Source: Chrysophaeum taylorii (Eukaryota; Sar; Pelagophyceae; Pelagomonadales; Pelagomonadaceae). From it: a stretch of DNA of 64,000 nt. Each line of letters begins with the position of its first letter. Within the stretch, counting starts at the first letter, position 1. The notes under the pieces were generated by a model, which saw nothing but the letters and a program-made list of their open reading frames with translations, was not told the origin of the DNA and searched no databases. Shown in pieces: positions 32,366-40,912 of the stretch. The stretch is from assembly GCA_029834535.1 (NCBI GenBank), contig JAQMWT010000428.1:62001-126000 (forward strand), read 5' to 3'. A program made the position numbers and the translations under genes.

Positions 32366-34164
32366 AAATTGGTTGCTGTTAACGGTCTCATTTTTCGGAG
32401 GTCGGCGATTGCGAGCCTCAAGTGGCGCTCGACGTCTGTCTGCGCCTTGAGCCTGGCCTCGGCCCGGTCGAGGTCCGACCGCAGGAGCTCGCGGTCGTGG
32501 TGGAGAGAGTCCCTCGCTTCGCGCAGCCGCGAATTCTCGTCCGAAAGATCTCTGTTGTCTTGGCGCGCGTGCTCGAGCTGCGTCGAGAGATCGTGCGCGA
32601 GGTCATCGCGCCGCGAAGCCTCGTCCCGCGCGGCCTCGGCCGCCTCTGTCGCGACCACGAGCCGTCGCGCGTGGGCGCGGCACTCGGTCAAAAGCGCACT
32701 GCCGCACGCCTGCGCCGCCAAAAACGCGTCCGTAGCCTCGACTCTCGCTTTTTCGGCCTTTTCGACGCGAGCGTCGCACATCTCCTCCATTTCCTGCGAT
32801 TTTCTACGCGCCGACGCCGAGAGGGACAGAGCCTGCTCTTCGAGCTCCTTGCGGAGGTTTAGGATGCAGTTCTGGTGGTCGGCCGCGCGACCGCGCCGCT
32901 CTCGGTCGCGCTCGGCTCGAACGACCGATAGCGCAGCCCGCTGATCTCGCGCGAGGTCAGCCACTTCCGCGAGCCGCGCGGCCATCTCTTTTTTCGCACT
33001 TTCCGCAGCACTCGCTGCTGCCTTGCTCTCGGCGGTCGCGACGGCGGCCCGCTCGAAGGCCGCGCGCAGCTCGCCGAGCTGTCGCCTCGCCGACGCGTCG
33101 CGCGCCGACGACAAAGCCGAGCGCGCCGTCTCGGCGTCGAGCCGCCGGCTCTCGGCGGCCGCCGCGCGGCGCCACTGCTCGCACCGCGCCGCGCTCTCGA
33201 AGGCCATCGTCGCGGCGACCCGGTCCGCCGCGCGCGACCGCGCTTCGATTTCGTCGATCCGGCGCCGGTCGCGCGCGGCGGACCGCCGCAACGCGGCGAC
33301 CTCGCACCGCGCCGCCGCGAGCGCCGTCGCCTCGATAATCTCGCGACGGGCCGTCGTTTCCTGCTGTTTTTTCTTGAATCCTTCAACCTCCGCGCTTAGC
33401 CGCGCGTTTTCGGTTTTTAGGGCCGTCGCGAGGGTCTCGCTCTCTTCTTTAAACGCTCGTAGCTCCTCTTTCGCTTTCTTCGTCGCGTCGGCGTGGGCCT
33501 CCTCCATTTCGCGCCGGAGCGCACACAACTCTGACTCCTTTGCCATCGTCTGCGCTTTGATAACCGCCTCGAGCTGCGTGCAGCTGCGCCAGCGTTCGAT
33601 CGCGATTCTCATCCTCGAAAGCGCTCTCGCCGACCCTAAAAAGCTCGTCACTCCCAGCAAAACCCGGTGCCTCAGCAGCTTTCTCCGGAGCTCGTCGACG
33701 TCTCTCTCCAGAGACTCCGTCTTCTGCTTCAAGGACGGTTCCGGCAGCAACGCAGTCTTTAACACCATCGCCGGCCTCTCCTCGAGCGGATTGTGTCTCG
33801 CGTCGAGATTCTCCAACCGCGGCGCGAAGATCTCGAGGCCGCGGAGCGTCGAGAACTCGTTGTACGCGACCACGAGTTTCTTGAGCCTCGGGAGTGTTCC
33901 GCGCAAAAACCTGTATCGATTCGACGATACGTCCAGCTCTTCGAGAAGCCGCAGGAAATCAAGCTCGAGAACTGGGCCGAGCTCGTTCGAGCAGAGGGCG
34001 AGGGACCGGAGCTTTGGGGAGAGCGGCACGCCGCGGAGGGATTCGAGCCCGCACGCGAACAACGTAAGCCTTGTCGTCGTCGTCGTCGTCGTCGTGGCGG
34101 GGGGGTCCTCCTCGACCATCTGCCGAAGCCCCTCCGGCCCATAGTAACTCTTCTCGTCCTCCAT
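32362..34164 (-). CDS. LRR plus coiled-coil protein, LRRCC1/VFL1-like
   Basis: Probable centriole/basal-body protein. The 600-residue product begins MEDEKSYYGPEGLR; an upstream in-frame extension to 34275 runs through an ATTC microsatellite and is not credible. Residues about 30-140 hold leucine-rich repeats (LRSLALCSNELG, LEELDVSSNRYR, LKKLVVAYNEFS, LENLDARHNPL). From about 150 to the end the sequence is almost continuous Ala/Glu/Arg-rich coiled coil. This order matches LRRCC1/VFL1, though that family is often longer and any LRR-coiled-coil protein could look similar. It is divergent from the IGPS-like gene with a 119-bp shared upstream region. Its stop overlaps the DGD start region within 4 bp. 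Confidence 0.75.
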   Translation of the reverse strand: MEDEKSYYGPEGLRQMVEEDPPATTTTTTTTRLTLFACGLESLRGVPLSPKLRSLALCSNELGPVLELDFLRLLEELDVSSNRYRFLRGTLPRLKKLVVAYNEFSTLRGLEIFAPRLENLDARHNPLEERPAMVLKTALLPEPSLKQKTESLERDVDELRRKLLRHRVLLGVTSFLGSARALSRMRIAIERWRSCTQLEAVIKAQTMAKESELCALRREMEEAHADATKKAKEELRAFKEESETLATALKTENARLSAEVEGFKKKQQETTARREIIEATALAAARCEVAALRRSAARDRRRIDEIEARSRAADRVAATMAFESAARCEQWRRAAAAESRRLDAETARSALSSARDASARRQLGELRAAFERAAVATAESKAAASAAESAKKEMAARLAEVADLARDQRAALSVVRAERDRERRGRAADHQNCILNLRKELEEQALSLSASARRKSQEMEEMCDARVEKAEKARVEATDAFLAAQACGSALLTECRAHARRLVVATEAAEAARDEASRRDDLAHDLSTQLEHARQDNRDLSDENSRLREARDSLHHDRELLRSDLDRAEARLKAQTDVERHLRLAIADLRKMRPLTATNL

Positions 34165-34283
34165 GTCCGTTTTTTTTAATGAATGAATGAATGAATGAAT
34201 GAATAATATGCACAGGGGTATATATATATAGCCCCGGGCACTCGCACACACCATGACCACCATTCCTACCCACACCTTTTGAT
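34165..34283. promoter_or_regulatory. Shared divergent upstream region (LRR protein / IGPS-like)
   Basis: 119 bp must hold both promoters. It contains a GAAT repeat (34181-34205), a TATATATATA stretch (34220-34231) and a CA-rich stretch before the IGPS-like start. No other element is identifiable. Confidence 0.5.
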
Positions 34284-35171
34284 ATGATCTTCTTCTTCTG
34301 TATTATGGTCGCAGTAGCCTTTTCTCTCAAGCAGGCCGAGCTCTGGGACGCGGTTCTTCAGCGGAAGCTGAAGGAAGCCGAGGCGCTGCACCAGGAGCAC
34401 CGCGGGGCCTCCGACGTCCGACGGCGGCTCGAGTTCGCGTCCACCCAGGGCAATCTCCTCCTGAGCCGCAGCCTGCGGCGGCAGAATATCCAAGGTTCGC
34501 GGTTGAGTCTCATCGTCGACATCAAGCGGAAATCGTCACCGGGGGTGGAGCACGCGTCGTTCGCGGACGCGGGTATGGTGGCGCGGCGCTTCGGCAGCGC
34601 GGACGCGTACTCGGCGTGCGTCGACGAGTCTTACGGCGGCTCTATCGAAGACCTCGCGCGAGTAAGGATAGCGACCGAGAAACCTATCCTCGCCAAGGAT
34701 ATCATCGTGGATCCGATCCAAATTGCGCTTTCGGCCGAGAAAGGGGCTTCGGCGGTGCTGCTGATCGCGAGCGTCTTGGGCTCGCGTCTCGAAGACCTTA
34801 TGGACTCGGCCACGCTCGTCGGCGTCGAGGCGGCTGTCGAGGTCCACACGCCAAACGAGTGCCGCTTCGCCCTCAACGCCGGGGCGACCCTCTTGGTGGT
34901 CAACAACAGAGACCGCCTCGACGGCCAGCTCCACTCGGACCAGGCGCTCTACGTCAGAGACCTCATCCCGCCTAACGTCGTCGCCGTCGCCGCCGGAGGT
35001 ATCGACTCCCTCGCCGCAGCAAGGCGCCTCGCCCTCGCGGGCTACGATGGGGTAATGGTGGGCCGCAAGCTCCTCACCGCCGGAGACCCCGCCTTCGCGT
35101 CCGCCCTCAGGGACGTCCAGGTCACCCCCGTCGACCACTTCCTCCCCCCCCGATTCGACGGCGATGAGTAG
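34284..35171 (+). CDS. Indole-3-glycerol-phosphate synthase-like protein with altered active site
   Basis: TIM-barrel enzyme family of tryptophan synthesis, closing CdRP to indole-glycerol phosphate. The 295-residue protein has IVDIKRKSSPG, GADAYS-like SADAYSACVD, KPILAKDIIVDPIQI, AVEVHTPNE, LLVVNNRD and GYDGVMVGRKLL. Catalytic Lys equivalents (K81, K138), Glu186 and Asn208 are present. Two differ from the known enzymes: the first catalytic Glu is Asp79, and the Glu-Ser of the usual ESGI motif is Ala237-Gly238 (AAGGI). The N-terminus (MIFFFCIMVAVAFS) looks like a signal peptide with an A-F junction as in red-lineage plastid proteins. It may be a divergent IGPS or a paralogue with another role. 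Confidence 0.85.
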   Translation: MIFFFCIMVAVAFSLKQAELWDAVLQRKLKEAEALHQEHRGASDVRRRLEFASTQGNLLLSRSLRRQNIQGSRLSLIVDIKRKSSPGVEHASFADAGMVARRFGSADAYSACVDESYGGSIEDLARVRIATEKPILAKDIIVDPIQIALSAEKGASAVLLIASVLGSRLEDLMDSATLVGVEAAVEVHTPNECRFALNAGATLLVVNNRDRLDGQLHSDQALYVRDLIPPNVVAVAAGGIDSLAAARRLALAGYDGVMVGRKLLTAGDPAFASALRDVQVTPVDHFLPPRFDGDE

Positions 35172-35179
35172 TATTGACA

Positions 35180-35569
35180 TTATGATCTTAGAGTTGTGTA
35201 AGCCTCGAGCACGCGAAAGTAGGAGTCCCGCTTCTCGCGCGACCCCATGACGTCGCAGAAAAGGGGAAAGTCCGTCGCGAGGACCACCACCTTCGCAAAT
35301 TCGCTGTCGCGGCACGCCTCGTAGAAATCAGCCACCGACAGCCCGTGCCGATCAGCGAGCCATTCTTCCAAACTCTTCTCCACGAGTTCCTCGAACATTC
35401 GGTGAATCCTCGTCTGCTCCAAGGAGTGCTCCTGCTCCTGCTCTCCCCCAGACAAAAACTCCCCCTCGTGCCGCTCCATGAACCGCCGCCACACCTCGAC
35501 CTGCCGCGCGCTCACGAGAAATGACGCCACTTCGGACAACAAATCATCGATCTCCTCCTTTTTCATCAC
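35180..35569 (-). CDS. BART-domain protein (CFAP36/ARL2BP type)
   Basis: Predicted ARL-binding helical domain protein; relatives act in cilia with ARL2/ARL3. The 129 residues match the BART layout: EVASFLVSARQVEVWRRFME, an acidic loop with EQEQEHS, RIHRMFEELVEKSLEEWL, VADFYEACRDSE and ATDFPLFCDVM. It lacks the long C-terminal coiled coil of CFAP36. It converges on the IGPS-like gene with only 8 bp between stops. An ACCCTAATT motif lies upstream of the start. Confidence 0.65.
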   Translation of the reverse strand: MMKKEEIDDLLSEVASFLVSARQVEVWRRFMERHEGEFLSGGEQEQEHSLEQTRIHRMFEELVEKSLEEWLADRHGLSVADFYEACRDSEFAKVVVLATDFPLFCDVMGSREKRDSYFRVLEAYTTLRS

Positions 35570-35842
35570 GGCGTTGTTCCTGCTTTCGCCATAATTAGGG
35601 TAAGGTTTGGCGACACGGACGACAACACGCTTCTATTTCTTCTTCTTCTTGGAGCGCGGTGCTTTGCTTTGCTTTGGTTTGCTTTGCTTTGCTTTGCGCG
35701 AGAGACTCTCCGTTCTTCTTCTTCTTATTATTATTATTATTATAGAACGCCGCGCGCATTCATCTCGTGGGGGAAAAAAAAACATCCATCCTCCTCCGAG
35801 GAGGTTGTGCTTGGTGGGCCTTGCATAAATAATGACACACTA
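35570..35842. repeat. Spacer with microsatellites
   Basis: 273 bp with TTC repeats (35639-35650 and 35715-35725), a GCTTT/TTGCT pentanucleotide run (35663-35696), and an ATT repeat (35727-35741). No gene seen. It contains TTAGGG (35597-35602) close to the BART gene. Confidence 0.6.
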
Positions 35843-36334
35843 CTATGGCGCGGGGGCGGCGGCCGGCGTCGTGTCTTCCTCGTCGAGCCATGACTGTTCG
35901 ACAACTTCGCGCACGCGGCGGTTGTACTCGCGGCGGTTTTCGCAGTAGAGACGCGAGGCTTCCGAGTTGGCGGGGCTGGCGGGGTTGGGATCGCTGAGGA
36001 GGCTCTGGATGCTCGTAAGTATCGCCGAAATATCGTAGATCGGACTCCACTGATTCTGGAGAATATCCAAACAGATTTGGCCGTCGTTGTAGATGTTCGG
36101 GTGAAAAATTCGCGTCACGAACCGCACCGATGGCGCCTTGTTTGGGTAATCCTCGGTGAAACTCAGTTCGAGCTTGAAGGTCCCCCCCTCCCAGGGGGTA
36201 TCGTCGGGACCGAATATGACGGCCTGCCACACCAAGATGTTCGAGTCTAGCGGGGCGGCGGTCACGCCGCTCGGGGGGTCAGACTGCAGCCGACGGAAGT
36301 CGCGCACGAGACGTCGCCGTGCAGCACTCGACAT
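35843..36334 (-). CDS. RAD6: RAD6/UBE2A-type ubiquitin-conjugating enzyme
   Basis: E2 enzyme that with RAD18- or BRE1-type E3 ligases modifies PCNA and histone H2B. The 163 residues align without gaps to RAD6: the N-terminus [21 protein letters not shown], the HPN motif, and the active-site cysteine at position 88 in [12 protein letters not shown], the same number as in yeast and human. The C-terminus adds an acidic and Ala/Pro tail ([13 protein letters not shown]), a short relative of the yeast acidic tail. One intact exon. A GGGTAAGGGTT motif lies within about 25 bp upstream of the start. Confidence 0.96.
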   Translation of the reverse strand: MSSAARRRLVRDFRRLQSDPPSGVTAAPLDSNILVWQAVIFGPDDTPWEGGTFKLELSFTEDYPNKAPSVRFVTRIFHPNIYNDGQICLDILQNQWSPIYDISAILTSIQSLLSDPNPASPANSEASRLYCENRREYNRRVREVVEQSWLDEEDTTPAAAPAP

Positions 36335-36480
36335 AATTCTGAACCCTTACCCGCCTTTGAACCAAATTATTATTGTTATTGAGCGCAGGAAAGACTTAGA
36401 ACCAATCCCCAACGGCTTTTTTTTTTTTTGTGGTCGTCGTCAGTCCAGAACGGCGGTTTTTATTATTTCATCAAAACCGG

Positions 36481-37446
36481 TCAGACAATGTTAATAAGGC
36501 GGGGCGAGGAGGGCGAAGAAAGGAGCCAGGAGCGGAGGGAGGTGACTAGGAGGCCGCCGAGGAGAATTTGGGTGGGGTGGTAGATGAGGAGGGGGGCCGA
36601 GAGGGCGGGGAGGTTGTCGGAAAAGACGACGCGGAGGATGGGAATACCGAGGGTGAGCGATTTGTGGGTGGCGCTGAAGAGGGCGCAGACGACGTCCGGC
36701 GGGGAAAGGGAAAAGAGGCGGGTCGCGAGGCAAAAGACGAGAGACATGAGGAAGATTTGGAGGAGGACCAAAAAAAGAGCGGTCTTGGCGAGGTCGGAGG
36801 GTTCTAGGCTCTCTCGTCGCGCGAAGGCGTCGCAGAAGGTGGTATAGATGATAAGAAGGAGGGTCGCCTGGCCGATGGTCCCGAGGGGGAGTCGTCGCGC
36901 GTGGAAGGGTCGGGCGCACTGGCCGACGGCGAGCGGGCAGAGAACGGAGACACAGAGGTCGCAGAGGACCGCGGCGATGTTAGTGGTCCCGGCAGTCGCC
37001 GCGGGGACCAATTTGAGCAGAAGAAGGGGCGTCACGAAGACCCCCAATACGCTCCCGATGGCGGCGTTGAAGATCGCGGCCGCGTCGTTGCCGCCCGCGG
37101 CTCGCGTAAGAATAGCCGCCGAAGACACGGGTGGCGGCATGCACGCGACCGCGATCGTCCCCTCGCAGAGCGCGACGCAGGGCGCGGTCATGACGGCCAA
37201 TGGCACGAGCACGAAGCTCGTGGTTTGAATGAGAGCGTGGAGTTTGAAGTTTCTTATCGCGCGATTCAACTGGGAAGGCTGGAGGGACAACCCGCTCAGG
37301 AAAAAGATCGCCCCGACGGCTGCCTTCACCGTGATCTCGGGGTGCAAGGGTCCGCCGACTGCCCCGACCCAGGGCGCCCACCGCGACACCGCGATCGCGA
37401 CGCCGACTCCAGTCAGAAACCAGTGACGACGAAAGCAACGTCGCAT
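36481..37446 (-). CDS. SLC10A7/RCH1-type bile-acid:sodium symporter-like transporter
   Basis: Multi-pass membrane protein of the BASS superfamily. The 321 residues show nine to ten hydrophobic segments, HPEITVKAAVGAIFFLSGLSL, CMPPPVSSAAILTRAAGGNDAAAIFNAAIGSVLGVFVTPLLL (the crossover region with the Asn/Asp-rich Na-site loop) and ATHKSLTLGIPI. These are the SLC10A7 signatures. Relatives regulate Ca2+ entry and Golgi glycosylation rather than moving bile acids. The C-terminus is short. A CTAACTAACTAACCCC motif abuts the start codon. Confidence 0.88.
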   Translation of the reverse strand: MRRCFRRHWFLTGVGVAIAVSRWAPWVGAVGGPLHPEITVKAAVGAIFFLSGLSLQPSQLNRAIRNFKLHALIQTTSFVLVPLAVMTAPCVALCEGTIAVACMPPPVSSAAILTRAAGGNDAAAIFNAAIGSVLGVFVTPLLLLKLVPAATAGTTNIAAVLCDLCVSVLCPLAVGQCARPFHARRLPLGTIGQATLLLIIYTTFCDAFARRESLEPSDLAKTALFLVLLQIFLMSLVFCLATRLFSLSPPDVVCALFSATHKSLTLGIPILRVVFSDNLPALSAPLLIYHPTQILLGGLLVTSLRSWLLSSPSSPRLINIV

Positions 37447-37799
37447 AGGGGTTAGTTAGTTAGTGGCAGCACCTAGTAGGGAAAGGAGTCAGGAACGTCG
37501 ATCACACAATATCAAAACAAGCCCCCCAAGTAGACGCGCCAGCACAGAGGCGGGAGCCAGGACGTCGTCGTCGTCGTCGTCATCGAAGAGGAAGAAACGG
37601 CCACAACGACGACGGGACGGACCACCCACCACGGAGTCCAATATGGCGCGATATGATTCGCATCATTAGTGCCTACACTATTTATTATATAGCGGGCGCC
37701 ACCGCTGCTGCCCGAGACGCGGAAGCTGTCGCCGCAACCCCAAACCTCTAAGAAGAAGAAGAAGAAGAAGAGGAGGAGGAGGAGTTAGACGCCGCAGCA
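37447..37799. other. Spacer between SLC10A7-like and glycine decarboxylase genes
   Basis: 353 bp. It contains the upstream element of the transporter gene, a GTC repeat (37563-37580) and an AAG/AGG repeat (37752-37784). A 68-codon plus frame here is repeat-driven and not credible. Confidence 0.6.
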
Positions 37800-40290
37800 C
37801 TAGTCCTCGTAGTCCGAGACCGGGGCGCAGGTGCAGACGAGGTTGCGGTCGCCGTAAACGTTGTCGACGCGATTGACGGCGGGCCAGAATTTGTTGTTGC
37901 GGATGCCAGGGATGGGGAAGGCGGCCTGTTCGCGGGAGTAGGTCCGGTCCCAGGCGTCGGACGAGATGTCGAGGAGGGTGTGGGGGGCGTATTTCAAAGG
38001 GGAGTCGTCGTATTGGACCTCGCCGGTTTCGACGTCGCGGATTTCCTGGCGGATGGCAATCATAGCATCGGCGAACCGGTCGAGTTCGGCGAGGTCCTCG
38101 GACTCGGTCGGTTCGATCATGAGAGTCCCGGGGACGGGCCAGGACATGGTGGGGGAGTGGAAACCAAAGTCCTGGAGGCGCTTCGCGACGTCCTCCTCCG
38201 AAACGCCACACTTTTTGTAGTCTCGAAGATCGACGATGAACTCGTGGGCGCACTGGCCGTTGACGCCGCGGAAGAGGACGGCGTAGTCGTTTTCGAGACG
38301 CTTGGCGAGGTAATTGGCGTTGAGGATGGCGACGGCCGAGGCGCGCGCGAGGCCGTCGGCACCCAGGAGCTTGATGTACGTCCAGGTGATAGGGAGGATG
38401 CCGGCCGAGCCGTAGGGGGCCGCGGCGACCGGCGGGCCGCCGCATCCCCCGGACGGCGGGGAGACGTCGTGGGAGGGGAGGTGGGGGGTCAAGTGCTCGG
38501 CAACACCAATAGCGCCAACGCCCGGGCCGCCACCACCGTGCGGAATGCAAAAGGTCTTGTGGAGGTTGAGGTGGCAGACGTCGGCGCCGCACGCGAACGG
38601 ATTGGTGAGGCCGCATTGCGCGTTGAGGTTGGCGCCGTCCATATAGACCTGGCCGCCGTTTTCGTGGGCGACGCGGCAGATGTCGGCGACGGCCTCCTCG
38701 AAGACCCCGTAGGTCGACGGATAGGTAATCATGATCGCCGAGAGTTCGTCTTTATGCTTTTTGGCCTTTTCCTCGAAATCCGAAAAATCGACGTTCCCGT
38801 TTTCGTCCGACTTGACCGTGACGACGCGGAGGCCAGCCATAACAGCCGAGGCCGGGTTCGTGCCGTGCGCGGAGAGAGGGATCAAGCACACATCGCGGTG
38901 GGATTGATTTTGGGACTTTTGGTATTCCCGAATAGCCAACAACCCGGCGTACTCACCGGAAGCGCCAGAATTCGGCTGTACCGAGACGCTGTGAAAGCCG
39001 GTGATTTTAGCGAGATCGCTCGACACGTCCTCGATCATCTCGACGTAGCCTTTGGTCTGGTCGGCGGGTGCGAAGGGATGGATGTTGGCGAATTCCGGCC
39101 ACGTCACGGGGAGCATCTCGACGGTCGCGTTGAGCTTCATCGTGCACGACCCCAAAGAGATCATCGAGTGGTTGAGGGAGAGGTCCTTCGACTCGAGCGT
39201 GCGGAGATACCGGAGCATCTGGGTCTCGGAATGGTGCGAGTTGAAGACGGGGTGGTTCTTGAGGATGTTGGTGCGCGCCGGGGTCGGGGGCGGCGGAATC
39301 GAGGAGGAGAATAGAGTATCCACGCCGAACGCCGCCTCGAGGAGGGTTTCGAGATCTTTTCGAGAGATTGTTTCCCCAAAACTTAGGCCAACTTCTGTCG
39401 GCGAGAATTGGCGCACGTTGTATCCCGCCGAAGCGGCCTTGGCGGCAATATCGGCCGCGTCCTCGACCCGGACGGTGATCGCGTCGAACCCGGGATCCGT
39501 CGTCTCGTAGCCGCTTGCTCTTAAACTCGCCGCGGCGGTGGCGGCCAAAACGTGGCACCGCGAGGCGATGGCGGCGAGACCATCGGGACCATGGTAGACG
39601 GCGTAGGCGGCAGCCATGTTCGCCAGCAACGCCTGAGCCGTGCAGATATTGGAGGTCGCTTTGTCGCGCCGAATGTGCTGCTCGCGAGTCTGCATCGCCA
39701 TCCTCAGCGCCCGACCTTTCCTGTCGTTCGCTTCCACCGTCTCCCCGATGATCCGCCCCGGCATTCTGCGCGCGAACTTCTCGGTGGTGGCCATGTACGC
39801 GGCGTGCGGTCCTCCAAACCCCATCGGCACCCCAAACCGCTGCATCGAACCCACGACGACGTCGGCGCCGAAAGACCCGGGAGCGTCCAACAACATCAGA
39901 GCCAACGGATCGGCCGACACGACCGTCAAAGCCCCGGCATCCGTCGCGCGCTGGCACACCGCCTCGGCATCATCCCGGACGCGCCCCCGGGTGTCGGGGT
40001 ACTGCCACAACACGCCGACGCAGTCCCCGAGGTCGGCCGTCGCGACGTCACCGACCCTCAACTCGACGCCCGCCGAATCGCACCTCGTCTTCACCACAGA
40101 AATCGTCTGCGGGTGGCACTCCTTATCGACGAAGAAACACTTGTGCTTCTTCTTCGAGAGCCCCACGCACATCGACATGGCCTCGGCGGCGGCCGTCGCT
40201 TCGTCGAGCAGCGACGCGTTCGCCACCGGCAACCCGGCGAGCTCGGAAACGAGCGTCTGGAAATTCAGAAGCATCTCGAGCCTGCCCTGG

Positions 40291-40328
<38 letters not shown>

Positions 40329-40712
40329 TCCCGGGTTCTCCAGCATGTTCCGGAGAATCACCATGGGCGTATACGTCTCGTGGTATCCCTGTCCGATGAG
40401 CGACTTCAAAACCCGATTCTTCGACGCCATGCCCTTGAGCGCCTCGATCGCTTCGGTTTCCGTGAGTGCCGGGTCGAGCTTGAGGTTCTCCTCGAGCCGA
40501 ATCTTCTTCGGCACCGTGCTCCCGACGAGTTCTTCGAGACTCGCGAACCCGAGCGTCGCGAGCATCTTCTGTTGCTCGCCCAACGACGGCCCGATGTGCC
40601 GCTTCTCAAAGGTGTCGAGCCGCTCCAACGGGCCCCGCGACGCCACGCTCGGCAGTGCGGCGTACCGCGGCGCCTCGGCCACGGCCGACACCCATCGTCG
40701 ACACCGCTGCAT
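37800..40712 (-). CDS. GLDC: Glycine dehydrogenase (decarboxylating), P protein
   Basis: PLP-dependent subunit of the mitochondrial glycine cleavage system, essential for photorespiratory glycine in algae. The 970-residue protein is full length. A basic N-terminus (MQRCRRWVSAVAEAPRYAAL) is a likely mitochondrial presequence. FEKRHIGPS starts the first half-domain, and the PLP lysine lies in NLHKTFCIPHGGGGPG (about residue 718). YIKLLGADGL, HEFIVDLR and TMSWPVPGTLMIEPTESED are conserved in the C-terminal half. It is divergent from eEFSec with 200 bp between starts. Confidence 0.97.
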
Positions 40713-40912
40713 GCGCTTTATTTATTGTGTTGTTGTTGATTAGAGCTGCTGCTGCTGCTGCTGACGACGTGTGTCAGATCCCCAAGCAGAACCACACACC
40801 ACGTCACACATGGATGGTGTCAATGCCCCCTCCTTCCTTATAATACTAATACGTCTGTGTGGTTGTTGTTGTTTTGAGAAAGAAAACTTACCCCCCCCCC
40901 CCTTCATATATA
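40713..40912. promoter_or_regulatory. Shared divergent upstream region (GLDC / eEFSec)
   Basis: 200 bp between the two start codons. It contains a CTG repeat (40746-40763), a TTTATTTATT stretch near the GLDC start and a poly-C run (40891-40902) just before the eEFSec start. No known motif identified. Confidence 0.45.

Noticed and set aside
34165-34275. N-terminal extension of the LRR protein (MWVGMVV...)
   Set aside because: It reads through a TTCA microsatellite and the shared promoter; the MEDEK start in good context is preferred.
37463-37669. 68-codon frame between SLC10A7-like and GLDC
   Set aside because: Composition is driven by a GTC repeat and Arg-rich noise.
40859-40912. Upstream start for eEFSec
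   Set aside because: It would encode a poly-Val/Pro stretch from GTT and poly-C runs; homologues begin near MIFPINVNVG.
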